Assembly: GCA_964344765.1 (NCBI GenBank)
Contig: CAYFOM010000023.1
Span: forward strand, 1-64,000
Direction: 5' to 3'
Source of the DNA: JACNIZ01 sp964344765
GTDB taxonomy: Bacteria > Planctomycetota > UBA1135
DNA: 64,000 nucleotides
Shown: piece after piece, positions 53,598 to 61,714 of the stretch
Layout: each line of letters starts with the position of its first letter
Numbering within the stretch: position 1 is the stretch's first letter
Notes under the pieces: model-generated
Database searches by the model: none
The model's input: only the letters and a program-made list of their open reading frames with translations
What the model was told of the DNA's origin: nothing
Translations under genes and position numbers: made by a program

Positions 53598-55546
53598 CCT
53601 TCGCGTTCGGCTAATTCCGCCCAACGTTCCATCGCAGCTTCCAATTCCACTTCCGCGTCGTCGCGCTGTTTCTTCAACTCGCCGACGACTTCGGCATCGC
53701 CTTGATAGGTGGCGGGGTCGGCGAGTTTGTCGTCGACGGATTGCATCAGCTCTTCGAGCTCGTCGATCCGCGCTTGCACTTGCTCCAACTCACGCTGCTC
53801 TTTGTAGCTGAGTTTTTTGCGGCTGGGTTGCGCGGTTGCAGGCGCGGTTGCAGGCGCGGTTGCAGGCGAGGTGGGTTCCGTCGGCGAAGTCGGCGCTGTA
53901 GTTTCTAGTGGATCCAACGATGCCGACTGTTCTTGCTCAATACGCTCCAACAACGACGATGCGCTTCCGGTATGCAATCGCGGTTGCTGGTTTTCTTTAT
54001 CTAAGTGCAACACATGAGTCGCGACTCGATCCAAGAACCAACGGTCGTGACTGACCACAATCACCGCCCCGGGGAATGCCAGCAGCGCCTCTTCCAAAGC
54101 GCGCAAAGTTCCTAAATCCAAATCGTTGGTCGGCTCATCAAGCACCAGCACGTTGGCGCCACTTAGCATTAACTTGGCCAGCAAAACCCGTCCGCGTTCG
54201 CCGCCGGACAACCCGCCGATGGAAACGTGTTTATGTTCACCCGGGAACAAAAAGCGATCCAAAAAGCTGACGATGTGAATGGCCTTGCCGCCAATGACCA
54301 CGTGGTCATTTTTGCCGGCAACCTCTTCCACCACGGTGTTATCCGGATCCAACTCCGAACGCTTCTGCTCAATGCTGCCGGTGCGCACCGTTTCGCCAAA
54401 CACGATCTCACCTTGCGACGGCTCCAGCTTGCGCAAAAGAATATTCAACAGCGTCGACTTGCCGGCGCCATTGGCACCAATGACTCCCAAACGCATGCCG
54501 TTTTCAATGGTCAAATCCATCGTCGGCAGCACTTGATGATCGTCATAGCTATGGCTGACGCCATGCAGTTCAATCACCTTGGCGCCCAATCGCGGCCCGG
54601 TCGGAAATGCGAGCTGCAAGTCGTCGGGGTTGGCGATGGGGGAGTTGTCGACCAGATCGTGAAAGCGCTGAATGCGCGCTTTGGCTTTGGTGCCGCGCCC
54701 TTGCACGCCGGCGCGCATCCACGCGGTCTCCCGGCGCAATAACAACAAACGCGAACGTTCAGCTTTGGCTTCGCTTTCCAAACGTGCCGCGCGTGCTTCC
54801 ACGTAATGGGAATATCCGCCGTCATAGCCGTAGGCTTGGCCGCGATCAATTTCGACGATGCGATTGGTTACGCGGTCGAGCAGAAAGCGATCGTGTGTGA
54901 CCAGCACCAGCGGCACCTTTAGGCTCGCGAGTTTGCGCTCCAACCACGCGACGACGAATGCATCCAAGTGGTTAGTGGGTTCGTCCAACAACAGTAGGTC
55001 AGGCGTTGCCACCAACAGCTGCGCCAACGCGACGCGGCGCGATTCACCGCCGGACAAGTTGCCACATTGCGCATCGCAATCCGGCAAGCCAACGCCATGA
55101 ATAGCGGCCTCAATTCTGTGCTCGACATCATGCCCGCCGATGTCTTCCAGCTGATGCTGCAGCTTTTCCTGACGGCGCGAATAACGCGCCAGGTCCGCTT
55201 CGGAAATGCTCGGATCGGCGATCAACTCATAAAGCCGATCGAGTCGCTCCAGAATTTCTTCGCGACCGGCCAACCCTAGATGCACCGCTTCACGAATGCT
55301 CATCTCGGCGGGGAAGCGCGGTTCCTGCTCAAGGTAGCCGACCTGCAATCCGCGCCGCATCACGCGCTCGCCATCGTCGGCAATCTCGCGGCCGGCCATG
55401 ATCTTCAGCAGCGTGGATTTGCCTGCCCCATTCGGACCGATCAAGCCAATGCGATCGCTGTCGCCAACCACCAACGAAACGCCGCGCAGCAGCGGGCGGT
55501 TTTCGTCGTAGTTTTTGCGGATTTCCGTCAGGGTCAGCAGCGCCAT
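53594..55546 (-). CDS. uup: ABC-F ATPase, Uup-like
   Basis: ABC-F proteins act on the ribosome or on DNA structures and have no membrane part. The protein has 650 residues with two ATPase domains: Walker A G-P-N-G-A-G-K-S at about residues 36-43, and G-A-N-G-A-G-K-S in the second half. L-S-G-G-E signatures occur in both, followed by D-E-P-T-N. The C-terminal 90 residues form a charged coiled coil (E-L-E-Q-V-Q-A-R-I-D-E-L-E-E) after a T-A-P-A repeat linker, the layout of Uup. It is divergent from the tetR gene. Confidence 0.88.
   Translation of the reverse strand: MALLTLTEIRKNYDENRPLLRGVSLVVGDSDRIGLIGPNGAGKSTLLKIMAGREIADDGERVMRRGLQVGYLEQEPRFPAEMSIREAVHLGLAGREEILERLDRLYELIADPSISEADLARYSRRQEKLQHQLEDIGGHDVEHRIEAAIHGVGLPDCDAQCGNLSGGESRRVALAQLLVATPDLLLLDEPTNHLDAFVVAWLERKLASLKVPLVLVTHDRFLLDRVTNRIVEIDRGQAYGYDGGYSHYVEARAARLESEAKAERSRLLLLRRETAWMRAGVQGRGTKAKARIQRFHDLVDNSPIANPDDLQLAFPTGPRLGAKVIELHGVSHSYDDHQVLPTMDLTIENGMRLGVIGANGAGKSTLLNILLRKLEPSQGEIVFGETVRTGSIEQKRSELDPDNTVVEEVAGKNDHVVIGGKAIHIVSFLDRFLFPGEHKHVSIGGLSGGERGRVLLAKLMLSGANVLVLDEPTNDLDLGTLRALEEALLAFPGAVIVVSHDRWFLDRVATHVLHLDKENQQPRLHTGSASSLLERIEQEQSASLDPLETTAPTSPTEPTSPATAPATAPATAQPSRKKLSYKEQRELEQVQARIDELEELMQSVDDKLADPATYQGDAEVVGELKKQRDDAEVELEAAMERWAELAEREG
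53830..53865 (-). repeat. 12-base tandem repeat in the Uup linker
   Basis: GCGCGGTTGCAG occurs three times in direct tandem. On the coding strand it encodes a Thr-Ala-Pro-Ala linker between the second ATPase domain and the coiled coil. Linker length could vary between strains. Confidence 0.8.
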
Positions 55547-55614
55547 GGACGGGGGAGATTACACGATTTTTCGACTGCCGGAAACTTTGGTCCACCGAAA
55601 GGGGCCAGCTTCCT

Positions 55615-55642
55615 TTGACGGCGGCCGAAAAAGGTGTAGGAT
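55615..55642 (+). promoter_or_regulatory. Promoter of the tetR / aryl-CoA reductase operon
   Basis: TTGACG (55615-55620), a 16-base spacer and TAGGAT (55637-55642), with a TG just before the -10, make a good sigma-70 candidate. The predicted start of transcription falls inside the operator palindrome at 55646. Confidence 0.6.
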
Positions 55643-55645
55643 GAA

Positions 55646-55665
55646 CATACCGACCAGTCGGTATG
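55646..55665. promoter_or_regulatory. TetR-type operator, perfect 9-2-9 palindrome
   Basis: CATACCGACCAGTCGGTATG is an exact inverted repeat of 9-base half-sites with a two-base spacer. It lies just downstream of the -10 box and 60 bases before the tetR start, the expected place for autorepression. It is also about 100 bases upstream of the divergent uup gene. Confidence 0.8.
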
Positions 55666-55724
55666 GTCCCGGAAACCCCATGTTTTAGGCCTACGCCGAC
55701 CGGTTTCAACACCGTTTTTTTGCT

Positions 55725-56330
55725 GTGACTTCCACCGGCCTTAGAACCATCGATCGGCTGCTACTAGCAGCTCGAAAGCTCTTCCTAGAAAGGAATTACG
55801 CCGACGTGACGATGGATCAAATCTGTGCCGAGGCCGACGCCACCAAGGGTGGACTCTACCACCATTTCTCCAGCAAAGAAGAGCTCTACCAAGCGATGCT
55901 GATCGCCGACCTGCGCGAGAAGAAAGAACTCTTCGTGCGGTCGGTGCACACCACCGGCAGCTGTCGCGAGCGCCTAGCCAAGCTGACCAGCGATTACCTG
56001 CGGCTGCCGCGGGAGAAGCGCGAGTTGATCACGCTGGTGCGCCGCGACATCAACATTTTCCCCGAACACATCCGCGCAGAAATGGTGCGCGCCTACCAGG
56101 AGGCCTTGCCTCAACAGGTTCAACGCATTGTGCAGGACGGCATCGACCAGGGAGAACTGGCGCCGTCCGACGCCCGGCTGCGTTCGTGGGAGTACGTCGC
56201 GTTGGTTGAGGTTCTGCTGAGTCCTTACGCAGAGCAGGTGTTTCCTACGGTCGACGTCAAGCTCGATCACGTCCTCACTCTTTTCTTCGGCGGGGCGCAA
56301 GCGTCGTCGAACACAGCGAATCCATCATGA
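55725..56330 (+). CDS. TetR-family transcriptional regulator
   Basis: The protein has 201 residues from a GTG. The N-terminal HTH spans about residues 8-55, with V-T-M-D-Q-I-C-A-E-A-D-A-T-K-G-G-L-Y-H-H-F, the signature of the family. The C-terminal ligand domain is unassigned. The tetR stop overlaps the bcrC start (ATGA), so the regulator is read on the same message as the enzyme it probably controls. An acyl-CoA or aryl-CoA ligand is a reasonable guess. Confidence 0.9.
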   Translation: MTSTGLRTIDRLLLAARKLFLERNYADVTMDQICAEADATKGGLYHHFSSKEELYQAMLIADLREKKELFVRSVHTTGSCRERLAKLTSDYLRLPREKRELITLVRRDINIFPEHIRAEMVRAYQEALPQQVQRIVQDGIDQGELAPSDARLRSWEYVALVEVLLSPYAEQVFPTVDVKLDHVLTLFFGGAQASSNTANPS

Positions 56331-57493
56331 AAAAACCCGTCTTCGATTCCTGGCAGGGGCAGCCGCTCGACGAAGTGCTGCTGCAGTGCCGTGATCTGAC
56401 CGAAGACCCGGACTTCCCGACCGTCAACGCCTGGCGCGAGCAGGGCGGCAAGGTGTTGGGCCACTTCCAGGTCTACTTCCCCGAGGAAATCGCTCACGCC
56501 GCCGGCATGCTGCCGGTCAAAGTGCGCGGCAGCTCGCTGGCACCGGATAAGGCCGACTCGCGATTCGGGTCGTACTTGTGCTCGATCATCAAGACGTCGT
56601 TGGAAGCGGCGCTCAGCGACAAGTTGGGGCTGGACATGTTTGTCAGTCACCCGATTTGCGATGCGGCGCGCAACTTGGCGGCGATTTGGGGACGCAACTA
56701 CGACTATCCGTGCCAGATTTTGTATCTGCCGCAAAACCCGAACTCGAGCGCCAGTATTGAATACTTGCGCAACGAGTACTTGCGCATTCAGGAAGTCGTC
56801 GAAGGTGTCGTCGGTCACAAGATCAGCGAAGATGATCTGCGCAAGTCGCTGGCGGTGTTTAACAAGAACCGCAAGTTGCTGCGCGATCTTTACGCGATTA
56901 AGCGCGAGACTCCATGGAAGGTCAGCGCCGAAGATGCTTATGCATTGGTCGCCGTCGCCGGTTTGATTCCGCGCGAAGAGCACAACGACTTGATGGAGTA
57001 TGTGCTGCCGTTGATTGAACAAGTCGACGCCAAAAAGGAAGACCGCATCCGCGTGGTTTACGAAGGCGCGTTCTGCGAGCAACCGCCGCTGGATTTGGTG
57101 CGCACCATTGGACGTTCATGTTATGTCGTCGACGACGACTTCTTGATCGGCATGCGCTACCTAACCGAAGACGTGCCGCTGGGTGAGGACCCGATGCAGG
57201 ATTTGGCTCACGCTTACGTCGAAACTTCTTCTTACAGCCCGGTGCAGCACGACCTGCGCAAGTTGAAGGAAGACATGTTGATCAAGCGCTACAACGAATC
57301 CGGCGCCGAATCGATCATCGTCACCGCCGCCAAGATGTGCGAGCCCGGTTTGGAAGAACAGGTCGCTTACATCCACGCGCTGGAAGCCGCCGACATTCCT
57401 TACTTTGTCAGCGAGTTTGAAGAGGGCATGACCAGCTTCGCCGACATGGAGCTGCAGCTCGAAACCTTCCTCGAAAACCTGTTGTTTGCCTAA
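56327..57493 (+). CDS. bcrC: Benzoyl-CoA reductase-type subunit C (HgdB/BcrC family)
   Basis: With BcrB this forms the electron-accepting, substrate-binding half of an ATP-dependent reductase. The 388-residue length equals that of Thauera BcrC. Conserved Cys residues that can ligate [4Fe-4S] occur in Y-L-C-S-I-I, H-P-I-C-D-A, Y-P-C-Q-I and A-K-M-C-E-P. F-P-E-E-I-A-H-A-A-G-M-L-P is the family signature near residue 51. Two-subunit hydroxyacyl-CoA dehydratases are relatives; two separate ATPase genes downstream favour the reductase. Confidence 0.82.
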   Translation: MKKPVFDSWQGQPLDEVLLQCRDLTEDPDFPTVNAWREQGGKVLGHFQVYFPEEIAHAAGMLPVKVRGSSLAPDKADSRFGSYLCSIIKTSLEAALSDKLGLDMFVSHPICDAARNLAAIWGRNYDYPCQILYLPQNPNSSASIEYLRNEYLRIQEVVEGVVGHKISEDDLRKSLAVFNKNRKLLRDLYAIKRETPWKVSAEDAYALVAVAGLIPREEHNDLMEYVLPLIEQVDAKKEDRIRVVYEGAFCEQPPLDLVRTIGRSCYVVDDDFLIGMRYLTEDVPLGEDPMQDLAHAYVETSSYSPVQHDLRKLKEDMLIKRYNESGAESIIVTAAKMCEPGLEEQVAYIHALEAADIPYFVSEFEEGMTSFADMELQLETFLENLLFA

Positions 57494-57513
57494 ACATTCA
57501 CTAGGAGAAAAAG

Positions 57514-58806
57514 ATGACGAATAGCAAACATGAAATCGTCGGCCGCGGCAATAACGATGGCGCGCGCCTGTTCCGTGAGTGGTTTACCGAACTCAACCAA
57601 ACTGCTGCCGATGGCAAAGGTGCTGGTTATGTTTTCGTGATGGGCAGCTTCAATGAAGTGTTGAAGTCGTTCGACATGCCGGTAGTCTTCCCTGAAATCA
57701 ACTCGCTGCAAACTGCGGTGCGCCGCGTTGCACATGAGTACTTGGAGGAAGCCGAAGACCATGGCTACTCGCCGGATATCTGCGGATATGTGAAGGCGGA
57801 TATCGCAACCCAACTGCGCGGCGGGGAACACCCGATGGGTCAGATCCCGAAGCCAAGCATGACAGTGTTGACCAACGCTTGTAACACTTACATTAAGTGG
57901 GCCGAAGCTTGGGAGCGCATGTACCAAATGCCGGTCGTGACCCTGGATGTTCCGGGTACGCGCCAGGAAGGTACGCAGACTTGGCAGGGCTCCAGGCACT
58001 TTGAAAACGATCGCAAGTACGTCGAAGCGCAGATCAAGGAATTGATCACCACTTGCGAAGAAGTCACCGGCAAGAAGTTCGACATCGACAAGTTGCGCGA
58101 CACCATGCAGCACGCCAACGTGATGAGCGACTGCTGGAAGCGCTTGTTGGATCTCAACGCCAACAGCCCATCGGTGTTTAACGCGCTGACCGACGGCACC
58201 ATTTACTTGGGCGTTGCCAACGGTTTCCGCGGCGACAAGGCGGGTGCAGATTACTTCACCGACTTGGTGGAAGAGATGGAATACAAGGTGGCGCATAACA
58301 TCGGCACTTTGACCGACGAGAAGTACCGCTTGGTGTTCGTCGGTGTGCCGTGCTACCCGATCTTCCGTCGCTTCAATGAAATGTTTAGCGATTGGAATGG
58401 AACTTACGTGCACTCCACTTACTTGTGGTTTGCATCCGGCGGTTCCAACCGCGGCTTCCAATACGACCTCAACGACCCGATCGCCAGCTTGGCCGAAGGC
58501 ACGTTGGTGTCGGTGCGCGATGCGATGGATTCGATGTTCCACCACGACCGCGTGCTCGACAACATGGTCGAAGAAGGCTTCAACATCGACGGAATCGTTT
58601 ACCACCCGATCAAGAGTTGCCGCACCGTTTCCACCGGTTTGGCCGACGGTCGCCGTGCATTCGGTGAGCGCCATGACATCCCCAGCTTGTTCATCGAATC
58701 CGACATGATGGACAAGCGCGTTGTAGCCGAAGCGCAGTTGAAGAACCGCGCCGACGCATTCTTTGAAGGACTTGCCGCTCGTCGTCAGCAGGCGGTCATT
58801 GCTTAA
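57514..58806 (+). CDS. bcrB: Benzoyl-CoA reductase-type subunit B
   Basis: The protein has 430 residues, close to BcrB and BzdO. The ATG has AGGAGA upstream. Conserved Cys residues are in D-I-C-G-Y, T-N-A-C-N-T, G-V-P-C-Y-P and I-K-S-C-R-T; the last fits the C-terminal ligand of the cluster. The gene follows bcrC by 20 bases. The substrate could be benzoyl-CoA or a substituted or other aryl-CoA; sequence alone does not settle this. Confidence 0.85.
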   Translation: MTNSKHEIVGRGNNDGARLFREWFTELNQTAADGKGAGYVFVMGSFNEVLKSFDMPVVFPEINSLQTAVRRVAHEYLEEAEDHGYSPDICGYVKADIATQLRGGEHPMGQIPKPSMTVLTNACNTYIKWAEAWERMYQMPVVTLDVPGTRQEGTQTWQGSRHFENDRKYVEAQIKELITTCEEVTGKKFDIDKLRDTMQHANVMSDCWKRLLDLNANSPSVFNALTDGTIYLGVANGFRGDKAGADYFTDLVEEMEYKVAHNIGTLTDEKYRLVFVGVPCYPIFRRFNEMFSDWNGTYVHSTYLWFASGGSNRGFQYDLNDPIASLAEGTLVSVRDAMDSMFHHDRVLDNMVEEGFNIDGIVYHPIKSCRTVSTGLADGRRAFGERHDIPSLFIESDMMDKRVVAEAQLKNRADAFFEGLAARRQQAVIA

Positions 58807-58827
58807 TCACTGCGAAGGAGAAAGAAA

Positions 58828-59640
58828 ATGACTTACGCAGCAGGAGTAGACGTCGGCTCGACGCAAACCAAAGCGGTTGTAATTAACGAAGATCGCGAGA
58901 TCGTCGCCACCGCGCTGATTGATACCGGCGCCAATGTGGTGCGCGCCGCCGAAAACGCGTTTAAGGCCGCGATTGAATCGAAGAACATTCTGGAAGAAGA
59001 AGTCGAATGGGTCATCGGTACCGGCTACGGTCGCTATCGCGTGACCTTCGGCAACGACCAGATCACCGAGATCAGCTGCCACGGTCGCGGCGCTGCGCAT
59101 ATTTTCCCGAATACGCGCACCGTGGTCGACATGGGCGGTCAGGACACCAAAGCCATTCGCGTTTCGGAGTCCGGCGAGATCGATGATTTTTGTATGAACG
59201 ATAAGTGCGCAGCCGGCACCGGGCGTTTCCTGGGTGCGGCGGCGTCGGCGTTGGAAATTCCGTTGCCTGATCTAGGCGGCACCGCGCTGACTTCCGAAAA
59301 GGGTGTGCGCATTAGTACCACTTGCACCGTGTTCGCCGAGTCGGAAGTGCTGGCTTGGTTGGGCAAGGGCAAGCGCGTGCAAGACATTCTTTGGGGTGTG
59401 CACGAATCCATCGCCAAGCGCACCATGGGCCTGCTGCGGCGCGTTGGCGTGAACAGCGAAATTACTTTCACCGGCGGCGTGTCGAAAAACGTCGCGATGA
59501 TTAAGGCACTGGAAGACGTCATCGGTCATAAGTTGAACGTCAGTGAAGAGTGCCACTACATGGGCGCGTTGGGCGCCGCGTTGTTTGCGATGGATCACAT
59601 TCTGTCCAGCCGCAACCCGATTGAAGAGGAGGTCGCGTAA
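58828..59640 (+). CDS. bcrD: Benzoyl-CoA reductase-type ATPase subunit (BcrD/BzdQ-like)
   Basis: This 270-residue ASKHA ATPase passes low-potential electrons to the BcrBC part. G-V-D-V-G-S-T-Q-T-K at the N-terminus is the phosphate loop. Cluster Cys residues are in N-D-K-C-A-A-G-T-G and T-T-C-T-V-F-A-E-S-E-V; a [4Fe-4S] is shared between the two ATPase subunits. AAGGAG lies 6-11 bases before the ATG. It overlaps the next gene by one base (TAATG). Confidence 0.85.
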   Translation: MTYAAGVDVGSTQTKAVVINEDREIVATALIDTGANVVRAAENAFKAAIESKNILEEEVEWVIGTGYGRYRVTFGNDQITEISCHGRGAAHIFPNTRTVVDMGGQDTKAIRVSESGEIDDFCMNDKCAAGTGRFLGAAASALEIPLPDLGGTALTSEKGVRISTTCTVFAESEVLAWLGKGKRVQDILWGVHESIAKRTMGLLRRVGVNSEITFTGGVSKNVAMIKALEDVIGHKLNVSEECHYMGALGAALFAMDHILSSRNPIEEEVA

Positions 59641-60470
59641 TGACCATCACCGCAGGAATTGACGTTGGCTCGACCTACACCAAAGCGGTCTTGCTGAACG
59701 AAAACAATGAAATCCTGGCGCGCCACATGGTGCAGACGGGTTTCAAACTCGCCGATGCCGCGCGTCGTTGCTACAACGCGATTTTGGAAAACTCGGGCAT
59801 TCGCGAAGATCAGGTGGAGTACATCATCGCCACTGGTTTTGGTCGTCACCAGGTCGACTTTAAGGACCTGCACGTGACCGACCTGACCGCAAGTGCGCGT
59901 GGTGCTTACTTGCTGTTCCCCGGCACGCGTTCGATTTTGGATGTCGGCGGTCAAACGATGAAAGCCATCCGTGTCGAAGAAGGCGGAATGGTCAAGTCGT
60001 TCCGCCTGAACGATAAGTGTGCGGCAGGAACCGGTGCGTTCTTGGAGAAAACTGCGCGCTACATGGGTTACGAAACCGAAGATATCGGTCCGTTGCTGCA
60101 GACGTCGTTGGATCCGGTTGAGATCTCGGGTGTGTGCGCGGTGTTCGCCGAATCGGAGGTGATCAACCAGCTGTCGTTGGGCACGCCGCCATCGGAAATC
60201 ATGCAAGGTGCGATTGAGTCGTTGACCGGTCGCGCGGTGCAGTTGATGAAGCGCGTAAAAGGCGAGCCTGAGTTCACTTTGATCGGCGGCATCATGCGTT
60301 TCCCGACCATGCCGACTGCGGTGCGTGAACGCACCAAAGGTGTGACCGTGAACTTGCCTGGTGAAGCCGATAGCGACGCCGACCTGCCGCAGTTTGTGAC
60401 TGCGTTGGGCGCCGCGTTCTTGGGTCACCGCCGCTTGGAAAAACTGGCCGCCGAAAAAGCTGCCACTTGA
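59640..60470 (+). CDS. bcrA: Benzoyl-CoA reductase-type ATPase subunit (BcrA/BzdP-like)
   Basis: This second ASKHA ATPase has 276 residues with G-I-D-V-G-S-T-Y-T-K at the start. Cluster Cys are in N-D-K-C-A-A-G-T-G and G-V-C-A-V-F-A-E-S-E-V. It is similar in size to the first ATPase, unlike Thauera BcrA (about 438), so the Azoarcus BzdP/BzdQ type is the closer model. Two unlike ATPases, not one homodimer, point away from a plain hydroxyacyl-CoA dehydratase activator. A GAGGAGG precedes the start. Confidence 0.85.
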   Translation: MTITAGIDVGSTYTKAVLLNENNEILARHMVQTGFKLADAARRCYNAILENSGIREDQVEYIIATGFGRHQVDFKDLHVTDLTASARGAYLLFPGTRSILDVGGQTMKAIRVEEGGMVKSFRLNDKCAAGTGAFLEKTARYMGYETEDIGPLLQTSLDPVEISGVCAVFAESEVINQLSLGTPPSEIMQGAIESLTGRAVQLMKRVKGEPEFTLIGGIMRFPTMPTAVRERTKGVTVNLPGEADSDADLPQFVTALGAAFLGHRRLEKLAAEKAAT

Positions 60471-60507
60471 TTCCATCCAAAACTTAGGTAGTCTTCCGCC
60501 CGAGATC

Positions 60508-60747
60508 ATGAGTTCCTGCGAACCTACTCCGCCAGCCGAAGACGCCGACCTCATCGCAGCCGGTTGGGAGCGCCGCTTTATGGCCGATCCCGACCGGCTC
60601 GACGAGTCTACCGAGCTTTATCGTTCGCTCGGTATGGAAGTCAAAGCGGTGCCGCTGGCGCCGATGGATTTCAGCACGGCTTGCGGCGAATGTCCTGAGA
60701 CGGTGTGCAAGACATACGTGATGATTTACACGCGTCGGCAGCGTTAA
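60508..60747 (+). CDS. Conserved 79-residue protein with C-x-x-C and third Cys
   Basis: The protein has 79 residues, no signal peptide and no membrane helix. The middle has W-E-R-R-F-x-A and L-Y-R-S-L-G-M-E-V, and the end has A-C-G-E-C-P-E-T-V-C-K then Y-V-M-I-Y-T-R. Cys at three positions could bind a metal. I recall similar small proteins of unknown function but cannot name a family. It begins 37 bases after bcrA and is probably the last gene of the operon. Confidence 0.65.
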   Translation: MSSCEPTPPAEDADLIAAGWERRFMADPDRLDESTELYRSLGMEVKAVPLAPMDFSTACGECPETVCKTYVMIYTRRQR

Positions 60748-60777
60748 TCGGCAACTCCGCGGCTAATTGAAATTCGT

Positions 60778-61629
60778 TTAAGCCGCGTCTAGCTCCAAGC
60801 TAACCGCACCCGCCAAACTTGGAATCGCCGCCGGCATGGTGTCGGCAATCGCGCCTTCCACCCAATGCACCATGTCTTGAATGACTTGCGGCGCGCCGGG
60901 TTCCAAGAACATCATGTGGCCGTGATCGGCGTACATGTTCAAGCTGGCGTTCGGCAAATCGCGCGCGGCTTTGCGCGTGACTGCCGGAAGAATCAGCCGA
61001 TCCTTGGCGCCGGCCATCACCATCACGGGGCAGGTGATTTTGTGCAGCGGCAAGTACGTCGGGCGCTTCTTGTTGAGGAACCAGAACACGATCTCGGCGA
61101 AACAGCGGCCGGATTCTTCGACGAACTTGCTTTGGATGGCGTCGCGTTGCTCGAGCGGAACTTGGTTGAGCAAGCAGAAATCCGAGTGCCACAACGGCGG
61201 TTTGTTCGGTTTCTTCCAAAAGCGGCCGTTCAGCATGATGAACGATGCCGACGTCAACGATTTGAGGTGGATCAAGTTGTTGCCCGCGGCCGGTGCGGGC
61301 GAAACCAGCAGCAGTGCGCGCGTGGCGATTTCGGTCGACAGCATTTGCGCCAGCAGACCGCCCATCGAGTGGCCGACCAAAACCGGCGGCTGGTTTAGCT
61401 GCAAGTTCTGCACATAAGTCCGCAAGTAATTGGCGTAATCGCGGATCGAAACATTGCCCAGGCGACGCCGTTCGTCGGCGGTTAGCCCCGGTTTATGCAG
61501 CGGCAAAGTGGGGGTGTGCACCATGTACCCCGCCGCGCGAAATTGGCGCGCAATAGGCTCGAGCGTCGCGCCAGTGCTCCACATTCCGTGGAACAGCACG
61601 ATTTCCGGCTTGGCATAACAGGGTGTCAT
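60778..61629 (-). CDS. Alpha/beta hydrolase
   Basis: The 283-residue protein has the oxyanion H-G-M near residue 14, the nucleophile elbow G-H-S88-M-G-G, and late D and H candidates (A-K-D-R-L-I-L-P and H-G-H-M-M-F). No signal peptide is evident. The substrate is unknown; esterases and lysophospholipase-like enzymes share this layout. It converges on the 79-residue gene. Confidence 0.8.
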   Translation of the reverse strand: MTPCYAKPEIVLFHGMWSTGATLEPIARQFRAAGYMVHTPTLPLHKPGLTADERRRLGNVSIRDYANYLRTYVQNLQLNQPPVLVGHSMGGLLAQMLSTEIATRALLLVSPAPAAGNNLIHLKSLTSASFIMLNGRFWKKPNKPPLWHSDFCLLNQVPLEQRDAIQSKFVEESGRCFAEIVFWFLNKKRPTYLPLHKITCPVMVMAGAKDRLILPAVTRKAARDLPNASLNMYADHGHMMFLEPGAPQVIQDMVHWVEGAIADTMPAAIPSLAGAVSLELDAA

Positions 61630-61688
61630 TGGGGGGATCGCGAAAAGGTCGCAAGTGGTGCCGTAGACTCACTTTCGGCAATCTAGCC

Positions 61689-61708
61689 GCAAAACTTCGT
61701 GGTTTTGC
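61689..61708 (-). terminator. Hairpin after the polymer-esterase gene
   Basis: GCAAAAC (61689-61695) and GTTTTGC (61702-61708) form a stem with a six-base loop, seven bases after the stop codon of the minus-strand gene. There is no T-run on the minus strand, so a terminator is uncertain. Confidence 0.4.
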
Positions 61709-61714
61709 AGCGGT

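Noticed and set aside
57490..58674. 394-codon minus-strand frame opposite bcrB
   Set aside because: bcrB has a ribosome site, conserved Cys residues and operon context; the antisense frame has none.
56327..60470. 2-hydroxyacyl-CoA dehydratase with its activator
   Set aside because: That system uses one homodimeric ATPase; here there are two different ATPase genes, and both large subunits match benzoyl-CoA reductase lengths. It is kept as an alternative only.
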